The position numbers were made by a program, and so were the translations under genes. Positions 13,668-24,405 of a stretch of 64,000 bases of DNA are shown here, piece after piece; position 1 is the first letter of the stretch; the number at the start of each line of letters is the position of its first letter. The stretch is taken from NCBI RefSeq assembly GCF_900444945.1, contig NZ_UFRM01000001.1, positions 444,501 through 508,500 on the forward strand, read 5' to 3'. This DNA is from Actinobacillus lignieresii (lineage in GTDB: Bacteria > Pseudomonadota > Gammaproteobacteria > Enterobacterales > Pasteurellaceae). The notes beneath the pieces were generated by a model. The model was not told the DNA's origin, searched no databases, and was given only the letters and a program-made list of their open reading frames with translations.

Positions 13668-15047
13668 TTATAGATTGCCGAGGATATCCAGTGCGTCGCT
13701 TAGTTTCTTAACGGTAAAGACTTCCATACCTTTAATCGGTTTTTTAGGTGCGTTGCCGTGAGGAATAATCGCACGTTTAAAACCGTGCTTCGCCGCTTCG
13801 CTGATACGTTCTTGACCGCTCGGTACCGGACGAATTTCTCCGGCTAATCCCACCTCGCCGAATACGACCAAATCTTGCGGTAGCGCATGATTTCTAAAAC
13901 TGGAAATTAACGCCAAAATTAGGGCGAGATCGGCACTGGTCTCGGTCACTTTTACCCCGCCGACCACATTGACGAACACATCTTGATCCGACATTTGCAA
14001 ACCGCCGTGGCGATGTAACACCGCAAGTAAGAGCGATAAACGGTTGTGATCCAAACCTACGGCGACACGGCGAGGATTAGCCAACATCGAATGATCGACC
14101 AACGCTTGAATTTCGACTAATAACGGACGGGTTCCTTCCCAAAGCACCATCACGGAACTGCCTGGCGTTTGTTTATCGCTACGGCTGAGGAAAATCGCGG
14201 AAGGATTTTTTACTTCTCGTAAGCCTTGCTCGGTCATGGCAAATACGCCCAATTCATTGACCGCACCGAAACGGTTTTTCTGGCTGCGTAAGGTACGGAA
14301 TCGAGAGTCCGATTCGCCTTCCAGTAAAATCGAGGCGTCAATACAGTGTTCCAACACTTTCGGACCGGCAAGCGTCCCGTCTTTGGTTACGTGTCCGACC
14401 ATAATAATCGCTACTTGCCGTGTTTTCGCATAGCGAGTTAAAAACGAAGCACACTCCCGCACTTGCGAAACGCTACCGGGAGAAGATTGAATATCGGCAA
14501 GGTGCATGACCTGAATTGAGTCGATTACCATAATTTTCGGCTTTTCTTGGTCGGCGATATTACAAATATGCTCGACCGAAGTTTCTGAAAGCATCTTGAG
14601 ATTGTCGGTCGGTAAGCCTAAACGATTCGCTCTCATCGCCACTTGTTGTAGGGATTCTTCACCGGTCACGTAAAGGGTCGGCAAATCTTTAGACAAACCG
14701 CACATTACTTGTAAAAGCAGAGTGGATTTACCGGCACCGGGATGGCCGCCGATTAAAATTGCCGAACCCGGCACGACACCGCCGCCCAGTACGCGATCCA
14801 ATTCATTAAAGCCGCTGCTAAAACGAGGCACTTCTTGTAAGCTGATTTCGGATAAGGTTTGAACTTTACCTGAGGTTTCGCCGGCATATCCGCTGAAGCG
14901 GTCGCTTTTTGTTGCTTCTTTACTCGAGATAAGTCTAATTTCACTCACGGTATTCCAAGACTTACATTCTTTGCATTGCCCCATCCAGCGAGAATATTCC
15001 GCGCCGCAATCATTACATACATAAGCTGTTTTTGGTGCTTTAGCCAT
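13668..15047 (-). CDS. radA: DNA recombination/repair protein RadA (Sms)
   Basis: 459 aa from MAKAPKTAYVCNDCGAEYSR; the E. coli protein is about 460 aa, so the longer frame upstream is rejected. A C4 zinc finger (CNDC...CKEC, residues 10-30) is followed by a RecA-like ATPase with Walker A GGHPGAGKST near 100, the RadA-specific KNRFG motif near 255, and a Lon-protease-like C-terminal domain. It promotes branch migration during homologous recombination and is needed for natural transformation in several bacteria. It is divergent from the pilin operon. Confidence 0.96.
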   Translation of the reverse strand: MAKAPKTAYVCNDCGAEYSRWMGQCKECKSWNTVSEIRLISSKEATKSDRFSGYAGETSGKVQTLSEISLQEVPRFSSGFNELDRVLGGGVVPGSAILIGGHPGAGKSTLLLQVMCGLSKDLPTLYVTGEESLQQVAMRANRLGLPTDNLKMLSETSVEHICNIADQEKPKIMVIDSIQVMHLADIQSSPGSVSQVRECASFLTRYAKTRQVAIIMVGHVTKDGTLAGPKVLEHCIDASILLEGESDSRFRTLRSQKNRFGAVNELGVFAMTEQGLREVKNPSAIFLSRSDKQTPGSSVMVLWEGTRPLLVEIQALVDHSMLANPRRVAVGLDHNRLSLLLAVLHRHGGLQMSDQDVFVNVVGGVKVTETSADLALILALISSFRNHALPQDLVVFGEVGLAGEIRPVPSGQERISEAAKHGFKRAIIPHGNAPKKPIKGMEVFTVKKLSDALDILGNL

Positions 15048-15124
15048 TTTGACCTCTGAATTTGTTAAAACGATATAATCATAGCAAAAGATACTGAGTA
15101 AATAAACAGTTATAAATATTCTGT

Positions 15125-15146
15125 TTTTGCGATACGGATCGCAGAA
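15125..15146. promoter_or_regulatory. CRP-S (Sxy-dependent competence) site upstream of apfA
   Basis: TGCGA (15128-15132), six bases, TCGCA (15139-15143) within TTT...GAA flanks: a perfect palindromic half-site pair with C in place of the T of ordinary CRP sites. In Pasteurellaceae such sites require both CRP and Sxy/TfoX and mark the competence regulon, which includes the pilin operon. The centre lies about 93 bp upstream of the apfA start codon. It could also affect divergent radA. Confidence 0.88.
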
Positions 15147-15228
15147 GTCGGTCATCTTACTGGTTAGAGAAAACAAATTATTGCAGACTGTTTAGTAAGC
15201 AGATCTTAGATATGATAAGGAGAGGGAT

Positions 15229-15675
15229 ATGCAAAAACTAAGTCTTATTCGACCGCTTACTAACGCGTTTACTTTAATTGAATTGATGATCGTGATTGCG
15301 ATTATTGCCATTTTAGCTACGGTTGCGATTCCGTCATATAACAGTTATACCCAAAAAGCGGCGCTTTCGGAGCTATTGGCGGCATCGGCTTCTTATAAAA
15401 CGGATGTCGAGATCTGCATATATAACACCGGAGATTCTAAAAACTGTAGCGGCGGTCAAAACGGTGTCAGAAAAATGACGGAGCTTAGACAGGCTAAATA
15501 TTTAAATACCATTACGGTGGAAGGCGGAACGATTACGGTAACGGGGAAAGGGAATCTACAGGAATACGGTTATACGATGACACCGATTCATAACGGTAGC
15601 ACTATTTCTTGGGAAACGAAATGTAAAGGGGAGGACTTAAGTTTATTTCCGGCAAATTTCTGCGTATCAAATTAA
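15229..15675 (+). CDS. apfA: Type IV pilin major subunit ApfA
   Basis: 148 aa. The prepilin leader is 13 residues ending NA, then FTLIELMIVIAIIAILATVA, the N-methylated hydrophobic helix with the essential Glu at mature position 5. The residue before the cleavage site is Ala where most type IV pilins have Gly. The C-terminus has a Cys pair (CKGEDLSLFPANFC) forming the usual D-region loop. It assembles into the competence/adhesion pilus. A strong AAGGAGAGGG site precedes the ATG. It matches my recollection of A. pleuropneumoniae ApfA. Confidence 0.95.
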   Translation: MQKLSLIRPLTNAFTLIELMIVIAIIAILATVAIPSYNSYTQKAALSELLAASASYKTDVEICIYNTGDSKNCSGGQNGVRKMTELRQAKYLNTITVEGGTITVTGKGNLQEYGYTMTPIHNGSTISWETKCKGEDLSLFPANFCVSN

Positions 15676-15692
15676 ATTTTTCGGAGCAAGAT

Positions 15693-17087
15693 ATGCAGTA
15701 TTCCGTATGTGATGTAAACAATCGGCAAGTATTCCGGATCTCCGAGGAACAGTGGCAAAAAAATTATGATGAACGTCATATCTTATTACGTTATCTCACC
15801 GTACCGCTTAGGGAAGACGAACAAACATTATGGCTGGCAATCGATGATACGAATAATCTCAGTGCTTGCGAGATTTTTGCTTTTCTTACGCATAAGCGGA
15901 TTGAGCCGGTATTGGTCTCTTCCGAAGAATTGAAATACCTGCTCGGGCAATTAATGCCGGAACAACAATCGGTATATGACGAAACGGAATTACCTTATCA
16001 ACCTTTAGCACAAGCGCAGCATTCGGATGTTAATGATCCGATTATTCAAGTGTTGGACAGCCTGTTTAAATACGGTTTAAAACATAATGCTTCGGATATT
16101 CATTTAGAACCGCAAAAAGACAAAATGTTGATTCGATTACGTATCGATGGCGTGTTACATCCGTATAAATCATTTTCTCTCCAACTTGCCAATCGACTTA
16201 TTTCTCGCATTAAATTATTAGCTAAACTGGATATTAGTGAATCCCGTCTTCCGCAAGACGGGCAATTCGGTTTTAAGACAATCTTATCCGAAACATTGGA
16301 TTTCCGTGTTTCGAGTTTACCGACTTATTGGGGCGAAAAAGTCGTTTTACGGCTACAAAAAAATAAACCGACGCATTTTGATTTTACTACGTTGGGCTTC
16401 TTGGCGGAGCAGAAGGAAAAGTTGTTGCGGGCATTGCGGCAACCTCAAGGATTAATATTAGTTACGGGACCGACCGGCAGTGGTAAAAGTATTACCTTAT
16501 ATAGTGCGTTGGATTATTTAAATGACAGTAAAAGGCATATTTTGACCGCCGAAGATCCGATAGAAATCGAACTTGAAGGCATAATCCAAACGCAAATAAA
16601 CCCGGCGATAGATTTAGGGTTCAGCCGGCTATTAAGAACGTTTTTACGACAAGATCCGGATGTGATTATGTTAGGTGAAATTCGAGATCAAGAAAGTGCC
16701 GAAATTGCATTAAGTGCGGCACAAACCGGGCATTTAGTGCTTTCGACCTTACATACCAATGATGCGCCTTCGGCAATCGAACGCTTATTGCAGCTCGGTA
16801 TCAAAGAATATGAAATCAATAATTCGTTATTACTTGTCGTGGCGCAACGTTTAGTTCGTAAATTATGTACCGAATGCGGCGGAAAAGGCTGTAAACATTG
16901 TTATCACGGCTACAGAGGCAGAATCGGCGTTTATCAACTGTTTTCAAAAAATGGAAAAATTTTTGAGAAATCGACCGCTTGTTTGGATTTTGAAAACTTA
17001 TATCAAAGTGCGCAACAGAAATTTAAGACGGGAATCACTTCATTAGAAGAAATCGAGAGAGTGTTAGGTCATGTTGAAAGTGTATGA
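15693..17087 (+). CDS. apfB: Type IV pilus assembly ATPase ApfB (PilB)
   Basis: 464 aa, shorter than Pseudomonas PilB (about 560) but typical of Pasteurellaceae. It contains ASDIHLEPQKDKMLIRLRID near residue 145, Walker A GPTGSGKSITLYS near 265, the Asp-box DPDVIMLGEIRD near 325, and a tetracysteine zinc motif CTECGGKGCKHC near 395. It powers pilus extension at the inner membrane with ApfC. The gene starts 17 bp after apfA and overlaps apfC by 17 bp. Confidence 0.95.
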   Translation: MQYSVCDVNNRQVFRISEEQWQKNYDERHILLRYLTVPLREDEQTLWLAIDDTNNLSACEIFAFLTHKRIEPVLVSSEELKYLLGQLMPEQQSVYDETELPYQPLAQAQHSDVNDPIIQVLDSLFKYGLKHNASDIHLEPQKDKMLIRLRIDGVLHPYKSFSLQLANRLISRIKLLAKLDISESRLPQDGQFGFKTILSETLDFRVSSLPTYWGEKVVLRLQKNKPTHFDFTTLGFLAEQKEKLLRALRQPQGLILVTGPTGSGKSITLYSALDYLNDSKRHILTAEDPIEIELEGIIQTQINPAIDLGFSRLLRTFLRQDPDVIMLGEIRDQESAEIALSAAQTGHLVLSTLHTNDAPSAIERLLQLGIKEYEINNSLLLVVAQRLVRKLCTECGGKGCKHCYHGYRGRIGVYQLFSKNGKIFEKSTACLDFENLYQSAQQKFKTGITSLEEIERVLGHVESV

Positions 17088-18273
17088 ATTTCATTGGAAA
17101 GCTAAAAATCGTTTTCAACAACTTCAAAAAGGGAAAGCGTTAGCTTGTCATCGAACGGAATTGGAACGGCGTTTATTAGCAAAAGGCTATTCACAGATCC
17201 GTATCCAACGTAATTTTCGTTTTGTCACACAGGCTTCTTCAGAATCGATTACTCAAGTAATTAAACAGTTGGCGCTTTTATTGAATTCTGCAGTCCCTTT
17301 AAAACAAGCGCTGAATATGTTGTTAGAAAATACTTATCATATTCGGATCTATATGTGGCTAAGTGATTTAAACCGTTTGATAGAATCGGGTTATACAATG
17401 TCGTCAAGTTTAACCAAACTGAATTTATATTTGGCGAAATCGGAAATACAGCTGGTACGGATTGGCGAACAAAGCGGACGATTAGGCGAAATTTTGCAAA
17501 ATATCGCGGTAAATCGCTATCAAACCGAAAAATTACATAAGAAAATAAAAAAGATAATGTTTTATCCTGTCGTCACTTTGATTATTTCCGTTGCGCTTTC
17601 TCTCGCCATGCTCCTTTTTATCGTGCCGCAATTTATCGAGCTGTATTCCGGTAGTGAAAAGCCGCTTCCTTTAATTACACAAATGCTATTTACATTATCG
17701 CACTTCTTACAACATTCTTTATTACAGGTAACGATAGTCAGTTTATTAGCGGTCGGTTTTTTCCGTTTTTTTGCAAAAAAATATCGATTTTTAACCGCTA
17801 TAAAAAACGGGATGTTAAGTGCTTTGCCTATTTTTAATAAGATAGTCGAAAACGTTCGTATAGTATTTTTTAGTCAAAATCTCGGCTTGATGCTAAAAGC
17901 GCATATTCGGCTGGAAACGGCGTTAAATACCTTTCTTGCTACACAATCGCAAGATTTGAGGTTACAAAAAGAGATAGAAAATATTTTAGCTCAATTAAAA
18001 CAAGGTTATCGCTTTTCCGAAAGTATTAATGCGAGTGTGTTCGGTATTCAAGTAGTACAAATGCTTGCCATTGGAGAACAGAGTGGGAATGTAGCGCAGA
18101 TGTGTAGCTATATCGGGGAGTTATATCGACAACAATTGGATGATCAGGTTGACCTGTTATCGCAGCTACTCGAGCCGATCTTAATGCTGATTATCGGATT
18201 AATTATCGGTACGGTTTTGATCGGATTATATTTACCGATTTTTGATTTAGGCGGACTAGTCGGAGGCGGTTAG
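17071..18273 (+). CDS. apfC: Type IV pilus inner-membrane platform protein ApfC (PilC)
   Basis: 400 aa with two T2SF domains. The first (about 70-190) ends in the segment VVTLIISVALSLAMLLFIVP; the second (about 265-390) contains VQMLAIGEQSGNVAQM and ends with LLEPILMLIIGLIIGTVLIG. It anchors the pilus in the membrane and couples it to the ApfB motor. It overlaps apfB by 17 bp and apfD by 1 bp. Confidence 0.94.
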   Translation: MLKVYEFHWKAKNRFQQLQKGKALACHRTELERRLLAKGYSQIRIQRNFRFVTQASSESITQVIKQLALLLNSAVPLKQALNMLLENTYHIRIYMWLSDLNRLIESGYTMSSSLTKLNLYLAKSEIQLVRIGEQSGRLGEILQNIAVNRYQTEKLHKKIKKIMFYPVVTLIISVALSLAMLLFIVPQFIELYSGSEKPLPLITQMLFTLSHFLQHSLLQVTIVSLLAVGFFRFFAKKYRFLTAIKNGMLSALPIFNKIVENVRIVFFSQNLGLMLKAHIRLETALNTFLATQSQDLRLQKEIENILAQLKQGYRFSESINASVFGIQVVQMLAIGEQSGNVAQMCSYIGELYRQQLDDQVDLLSQLLEPILMLIIGLIIGTVLIGLYLPIFDLGGLVGGG

Positions 18274-18938
18274 TGACAATAGCGCAATTCGTTATCGTAA
18301 TGAGTTCTCCGATTTTCGCATGGTGGTGTAAGCGAAGTATTCCTCAATTTGCAGAATATATTAATCGGCAAATTTACTCTGAATATTCGACGTTATTACC
18401 TATAGCATACAGCTATCAAGATTTTCGCAATGCTTCAAATTTACAGCCGAAATATAAATGGTGGGGCAATCTTTTTTATATCGTTTTTCCTCTGCTTGCT
18501 TTTGGAATTGCTGATCCCGTCGTTGCGTTGCTACTGATGATTTTATGCTTTCTATCGGCTTTAGATTATTGTTATTACTTAACGGATATTCGCTATGTTG
18601 CTGCAGTCTTTGTTTTGGCATTATTACGTTCGGTGGAAATAGCTTATCAAGAAAGTCTGCTTTTTTGCTGTCTTTTCTTTGGTATGCTGGGTTTATGCTC
18701 TCATTTAATCTTTAAAAAAGAAATATTGGGAAGCGGAGACAGTTTATTGTTTATCGCTCTCTCGCCCTTATTCTCATTGGAAGACGTTTTTCTTTTATTA
18801 TTGATCGCTTCCTTTTCCGGTATCGCGTTTTATCTGTTCTATTTCTTAGTGATGAAAAAAACACTTAAAAAATTACCCTTTATTCCTTTTATTAGCTTTT
18901 CGACTTTCGTGCTAATTATTGATAAAATTTATATCTAA
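18273..18938 (+). CDS. apfD: Prepilin peptidase ApfD (PilD), lacking the cysteine domain
   Basis: 221 aa starting at GTG 18273, which overlaps the apfC stop. The aspartyl-protease residues are present in LDYCYYLTD and in KEILGSGDSLLF (the GxGD motif). About seven hydrophobic segments are visible. It is shorter than full PilD (about 290 aa) and lacks the N-terminal CPxC zinc-binding and methyltransferase region, as in other Pasteurellaceae. It removes the 13-residue ApfA leader; whether it methylates the new N-terminus is unclear. Confidence 0.92.
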   Translation: MTIAQFVIVMSSPIFAWWCKRSIPQFAEYINRQIYSEYSTLLPIAYSYQDFRNASNLQPKYKWWGNLFYIVFPLLAFGIADPVVALLLMILCFLSALDYCYYLTDIRYVAAVFVLALLRSVEIAYQESLLFCCLFFGMLGLCSHLIFKKEILGSGDSLLFIALSPLFSLEDVFLLLLIASFSGIAFYLFYFLVMKKTLKKLPFIPFISFSTFVLIIDKIYI

Positions 18939-19768
<830 letters not shown>

Positions 19769-19779
19769 TCGGTAACTTT

Positions 19780-19840
19780 AACGGAAGCTATGGTAAATTT
19801 ATCATGAAATTTAACCGCTTGTAGTCGCTTCCGTTTTTAT
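19780..19840. terminator. Hairpin with uptake sequence in the loop, between yacG and holA
   Basis: AACGGAAGC (19780-19788) pairs with GCTTCCGTT (19827-19835), followed by TTTTATTT. The 38-base loop carries an uptake-signal core (AACCGCTTGT). It serves the convergent yacG and holA genes and resembles the longer palindromes at 20875, 27304 and 34432. Confidence 0.75.
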
Positions 19841-20868
19841 TTCTCTTCAAAATAGGCGGAAAAGCGTTCTAATTCCAACCAAATCTCATCACTGAATTCT
19901 TGTTTTACTTGCTTTTCTAATTCTGCCAAGAGTTGAATAAGTTGATACAATTTTTTATACGTTAAGCGTTGCACTACTGCTTGATAAAAAGGACGACGAT
20001 TTTGCCAGACCTTCAAGCGGTCAAATTCCGCACGTAAATTACCCATATATAACGGCTGATTGCTATTTTGCACCGGTTGCGGAGAGCGAGTAATTTCTAG
20101 TAACACCAGTAGTTCTTTTTGAATAATACGTAACAAGACAACCGGCTGAACTTCCTCATTTTGTAGGTGTTTTAAAATGCGTTCCGCACGGGCAATTTTG
20201 CCTTCTAACAGTGCATCAATCCATTGAAACGGTGAGAATTGCGCAGATTGTTCTACCACTTCTTTAGCGCGAGCCAGTGAAATTCTTCCGTCGGTAAAAC
20301 GGAGTTGTAGCATTTGTAACGCTTGTTTTAGTGCCAATAAATTTCCTTCATAACTATAACAGAGTAGTTGCACCGCTTCTGGTTCAATCTGCAATTCCAT
20401 CGTCTTGGCTCTATGTGAGAGCCAAGTCGGTAATTTAGCTATTTCCGGAGTTTGGCAATTGACTTGCACCGTTTGCGCTTCGATTTGTGTGAACCATGCT
20501 TGTTTTTCTATTGCCTTACTGAATTTCGGTAAGCAGAGAATCAGCAATAGATCCGGATGGCTAAAACGGCATAACTCCGCAACATTTTTCATTTGTGCTG
20601 CAGTTGGCGCTTCCGGCAGGTTGAGAATAATAATTTGGCGGTTAAAGAACAAACCGTTTGATTGTGCCGCCTCAAACAGAGCTTCCCATTTTGTATCATT
20701 TGCAATACTGACTTCTTGTTTCTCATCGAAATCCGCTAAACGAGCGGCTTGCACGATGTGATCTTTACTTTCGTTAATCAGTAGAAGATCATTGCCTGTC
20801 AGTAGATAGAAAGGGGAGAGGCTTTTAGATAAAAGGTTAGGAAGTGCTTCAGGGAAAACTTTTTGCAT
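19837..20868 (-). CDS. holA: DNA polymerase III delta subunit
   Basis: 343 aa from the ATG at 20866-20868, identical in length to E. coli HolA; a GTG four codons upstream lies inside a palindrome and is less likely. It begins MQKVFPEALPNLLSKSLSPF and YLLTGNDLLLINESKD, then shows the delta AAA+-like fold without functional nucleotide motifs and the C-terminal clamp-loader collar helices. It opens the sliding clamp. It is third in the leuS-lptE-holA operon, the same order as in E. coli. Confidence 0.94.
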   Translation of the reverse strand: MQKVFPEALPNLLSKSLSPFYLLTGNDLLLINESKDHIVQAARLADFDEKQEVSIANDTKWEALFEAAQSNGLFFNRQIIILNLPEAPTAAQMKNVAELCRFSHPDLLLILCLPKFSKAIEKQAWFTQIEAQTVQVNCQTPEIAKLPTWLSHRAKTMELQIEPEAVQLLCYSYEGNLLALKQALQMLQLRFTDGRISLARAKEVVEQSAQFSPFQWIDALLEGKIARAERILKHLQNEEVQPVVLLRIIQKELLVLLEITRSPQPVQNSNQPLYMGNLRAEFDRLKVWQNRRPFYQAVVQRLTYKKLYQLIQLLAELEKQVKQEFSDEIWLELERFSAYFEEK

Positions 20869-20874
20869 ATTGAA

Positions 20875-20969
20875 AACCACGGATTACACGGATAAACACG
20901 GATTACCTGCTTGTAAAAAAGTGCAAGATTTAACCGCTTGTTTGCGTGAAATCCGTGTTATCTGTGGTT
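20875..20969. repeat. Intergenic palindromic element A (lptE-holA)
   Basis: Left arm 20875-20893 (AACCACGGATTACACGGAT) and right arm 20951-20969 (ATCCGTGTTATCTGTGGTT) are inverted copies with 17 of 19 bases matching. The loop of 57 bases repeats ACACGGATTA and contains an uptake-signal core (AACCGCTTGT). It fills the whole gap between lptE and holA. The sequence recalls the ATCCGTGTTATCCGTGGTT palindromes scattered in many bacterial genomes. Confidence 0.8.
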
Positions 20970-20975
20970 AATGAA

Positions 20976-21470
20976 TTACTTAGCTTGATTTAATTCTTTA
21001 TGTAAACCAGCCATTTTGATAATTAATTGGCGAGAAGCTTGCTCATACATATCTTTCATAATCGTTTCTTGTTCCGCCGATTTTGCCAATGCGGCACGAG
21101 AGTCATCAAAGAAAGTACGGTGAACGGAAACTTCTAACGGATATGCACCTTTTTTCGGTACATCAACAATCGCCTGTACATTCAATGTCAGTAATTTCTC
21201 CGCTTCGCGCGCTTGTTTAAACACCGAAACGACTTTACTGCCGCTTGATGCACCGACAAGGCGTAATTTAGCGACGCCTTCCGTTGCGGAAACTAATTCT
21301 ACATCGTTAAGTTGTAATTGATGACGTAAAGTACGTGACATATCACTATGCTGATCGGCGCTTTCAAAAGTCAGTGTACGTAAGTCCTGCGGCAATACTT
21401 CATTGTTTTTGAAATGCCAGCCACAAGCGGTTAAACCGAGAACGGCTAAAAGAGAGAGTTTTTTTAACAT
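20976..21470 (-). CDS. lptE: LPS-assembly lipoprotein LptE (RlpB)
   Basis: 164 aa from MLKKLSLLAVLGLTACGWHF: a lipoprotein signal with lipobox LTAC and lipidated Cys at about residue 16. The GWHFKNNEVLPQDLRTLTFE stretch is typical of LptE. It plugs the LptD barrel in the outer membrane and helps insert lipopolysaccharide. It follows leuS after a 99-bp gap with a hairpin. Confidence 0.93.
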   Translation of the reverse strand: MLKKLSLLAVLGLTACGWHFKNNEVLPQDLRTLTFESADQHSDMSRTLRHQLQLNDVELVSATEGVAKLRLVGASSGSKVVSVFKQAREAEKLLTLNVQAIVDVPKKGAYPLEVSVHRTFFDDSRAALAKSAEQETIMKDMYEQASRQLIIKMAGLHKELNQAK

Positions 21471-21541
21471 TGGGAACTCCAATCAAAATAGGGTTGTAGA
21501 GAAGTGCTACATATACTCATTTCCGTAATATTCACAATAAA

Positions 21542-21567
21542 GGGCGAACATAGTTCGCCCCTACGGT
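21542..21567 (-). terminator. Hairpin between leuS and lptE
   Basis: GGGCGAAC (21542-21549), loop ATA, GTTCGCCC (21553-21560). On the minus strand the stem is followed by TTTATT, so it can terminate or attenuate leuS transcription before lptE. The neighbouring GGGGCGAA...TTCGCCCCTACGG composition resembles repeated intergenic palindromes. Confidence 0.7.
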
Positions 21568-21569
21568 TA

Positions 21570-24155
21570 TTAGGCTTTTACTGCAAAACTTAACATCTTA
21601 TACGGTACATAGATTTCTTTCACGATTTCTATGCCTTCTAAGAATTTCGCTACGTTGGCATCCGCTTTCGCAATCGCTTTGACTTCATCTTCGGTTGCTG
21701 TTGCCGAAACGGTAACTTTACCACGAACTTTACCGTTTACTTGTACCACAACTAATTTTTCGTCTTCAACCATTGCTGACTCATCTGCAACTACCCATGG
21801 CGCAAAGTCAATCGTATCGTTATTACCTAGCGCTTGCCATAACTCGAAGCAGATATGCGGCGTAATCGGGTAAAGCATACGAACTACCGCACTTAATGCT
21901 TCCGCCATTACCGCTTTATCTTGATCGTTTTCAAGTGGTGCTTTCGTCAGCTTGTTCATCAATTCCATAATCGCCGCGATTGCGGTGTTGAATGTTTGAC
22001 GGCGACCGATATCATCAGATACTTTCGCGATGGTTTTGTGTACGTCACGGCGAAGTTCTTTTTGTGCTTTGCTTAATGCGGCTACATCTAATGCTGCTGT
22101 CGCAGGATTTTGATTGTATTCATACACTAAATTCCACACACGACCTAAGAAGCGTTTTGCCCCTTCCACACCTGACTCTTGCCATTCAAGCGTCATTTCT
22201 GCCGGTGAAGCAAACATCATAAATAAACGTACTGTATCCGCACCGTATTTTTCCACCATTTCTTGCGGGTCGATACCGTTATTTTTCGATTTCGACATTT
22301 TGGTCATACCACTGTGAACTAACTCACGACCTTCAGGATCAGTCGCCTTGATAATGCGGCCTTTTTCATCACGTTCTAACGTCACTTGTGTTGGGCTAAC
22401 CCAAATACGCTCGTTAGTCGGGCTAGTGTAGTAGAATGCATCAGCAAGCACCATACCTTGACATAAAAGTTTAGTTGCCGGTTCATCGGAGTTCAAAATA
22501 CCTGCATCACGTAACAATTTGTGGAAGAAGCGGAAATAGAGCAAGTGCATTGTTGCGTGTTCGATACCGCCGATATATTGATCCACCGGTAACCAGTAGT
22601 TTGCCTCGTCAGAATTTAACATCCCTTCGTGATATTGCGGGCAAGTGTAGCGTGCGTAGTACCAAGACGATTCCATAAAGGTGTCGAATGTATCGGTTTC
22701 TTTTAGCGCTGGTTTGCCGTTGTAAGTGGTTTTTGCCCACTCAGGATCAGCTTTGATCGGGCTTTGTACACCATTCATTACTACGTCTTCAGGCAGAATC
22801 ACCGGTAAATCTTGCATTGGTACGGTAACCACTTCGCCGTCTTCGGTAGTCATCATTGGAATTGGCGCACCCCAGTAACGCTGACGAGACACACCCCAGT
22901 CACGTAGACGGAAGTTTACTTGGCGTTTACCTACGCCCATTGACTCTAATTTATCGGCAATCGCATTGAATGCTTGGTCAAAATCTAAACCGTCAAATTC
23001 AGCTGAATTGATCAATTTACCGTGCTCGGTATAAGCGGCTTTTGAGAAATCCCATTCAGCACCGTCAAGCGGTTGAATTACTTGATTAATTTGCAAACCG
23101 TATTTTTGAGCAAATTCAAAGTCACGTTCATCGTGTGCAGGCACAGCCATTACTGCACCTGTACCGTAGTGCATTAATACGAAGTTAGCAACCCAAACCG
23201 GTACTTCTTTACCTGTTAGCGGGTGGATAGCGAACAGGCCTGTCGCCATACCTTTTTTCTCCATTGTTGCTAATTCTGCTTCGGCAACTTTGGTGTTTTT
23301 CGCTTCACGAATAAATTCTGCAAGTGCAGGATTATTTTCTGCTGCCATTTCGGCTAATGGGTGAGCTGCAGCAACCGCTACATAGCTTACACCGAAGAAC
23401 GTATCCGGACGAGTAGTGTAAACCGGTAATTCAGCATTTGAACCGGCGATTTTGAAGGTAATTTCAACCCCTTCAGAACGACCGATCCAGTTACGTTGCA
23501 TAGTTTTTACTTGATCAGGCCACTGTGGAAGATTATCTAAGTGATTTAATAATTCTTCTGCGTAGTCAGTAATTTTGATAAACCATTGTGGGATTTCACG
23601 CTGTTCCACAGGCGTATCGCAACGCCAACAGCAACCTTCGTGAACTTGCTCGTTTGCAAGCACGGTTTCATCATTCGGACACCAGTTTACTGTTGATGTT
23701 TTTTTATACACTAAACCTTTTTTATAAAGTTCAGTGAAGAACCATTGTTCCCATTTATAGTATTCCGGACGGCAAGTGGTTACTTCACGATCCCAGTCGT
23801 AAGAAAAGCCCAACATTTTAAGCTGACCTTTCATATACTCAATGTTTTCATAAGTCCATTTTGCCGGTGCAGTGTTATTTTTTACCGCCGCACCTTCCGC
23901 CGGTAAACCGAAAGCGTCCCAACCCATTGGTTGTAACACGTTTTTACCAATCATACGTTGATAACGAGAAACCACATCACCGATTGTATAGTTACGTACG
24001 TGACCCATATGCAATTTACCTGATGGATACGGCAACATTGAAAGGCAATAGTATTTCTCTTTTGTTACATCTTTAACCGCTTTAAAAACTTTATTTTCTG
24101 CCCAGAATTGCTGAACTTTAGGCTCAATTGCACTTGGGTTATATTGTTGTTGCAT
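21570..24155 (-). CDS. leuS: Leucyl-tRNA synthetase
   Basis: 861 aa from [20 protein letters not shown], matching the 860-residue E. coli enzyme; an upstream in-frame start adds 15 unlikely residues. Class I signatures are present: [12 protein letters not shown] (HMGH, residues 42-53) and [10 protein letters not shown] (KMSKS) near 620. An editing domain lies between, with [16 protein letters not shown]. It charges tRNA-Leu in the cytoplasm. It heads the leuS-lptE-holA operon. Confidence 0.97.
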   Translation of the reverse strand: MQQQYNPSAIEPKVQQFWAENKVFKAVKDVTKEKYYCLSMLPYPSGKLHMGHVRNYTIGDVVSRYQRMIGKNVLQPMGWDAFGLPAEGAAVKNNTAPAKWTYENIEYMKGQLKMLGFSYDWDREVTTCRPEYYKWEQWFFTELYKKGLVYKKTSTVNWCPNDETVLANEQVHEGCCWRCDTPVEQREIPQWFIKITDYAEELLNHLDNLPQWPDQVKTMQRNWIGRSEGVEITFKIAGSNAELPVYTTRPDTFFGVSYVAVAAAHPLAEMAAENNPALAEFIREAKNTKVAEAELATMEKKGMATGLFAIHPLTGKEVPVWVANFVLMHYGTGAVMAVPAHDERDFEFAQKYGLQINQVIQPLDGAEWDFSKAAYTEHGKLINSAEFDGLDFDQAFNAIADKLESMGVGKRQVNFRLRDWGVSRQRYWGAPIPMMTTEDGEVVTVPMQDLPVILPEDVVMNGVQSPIKADPEWAKTTYNGKPALKETDTFDTFMESSWYYARYTCPQYHEGMLNSDEANYWLPVDQYIGGIEHATMHLLYFRFFHKLLRDAGILNSDEPATKLLCQGMVLADAFYYTSPTNERIWVSPTQVTLERDEKGRIIKATDPEGRELVHSGMTKMSKSKNNGIDPQEMVEKYGADTVRLFMMFASPAEMTLEWQESGVEGAKRFLGRVWNLVYEYNQNPATAALDVAALSKAQKELRRDVHKTIAKVSDDIGRRQTFNTAIAAIMELMNKLTKAPLENDQDKAVMAEALSAVVRMLYPITPHICFELWQALGNNDTIDFAPWVVADESAMVEDEKLVVVQVNGKVRGKVTVSATATEDEVKAIAKADANVAKFLEGIEIVKEIYVPYKMLSFAVKA

Positions 24156-24405
24156 AAATTTTAACCTTTGAATCTTATCGAAAAAAATTACTGTTAGCAT
24201 ACCCTAAAAACGACTTTTTTTGAATGGCAAGCGGTTGGATTTTAGGGATTTTTTGCAAGTGAAAGAATTTATCCGAAAGTAAAAAAGTAATTTGTAGGAA
24301 ACGTATTTTATTTTGTGACAACTGTCAAAAAATAGAAGTTTTGTTTTTGCTTTTTATTTATCTAACGGGATAATGAGAACAAATCGAATATATAGGAGAG
24401 TCGAT

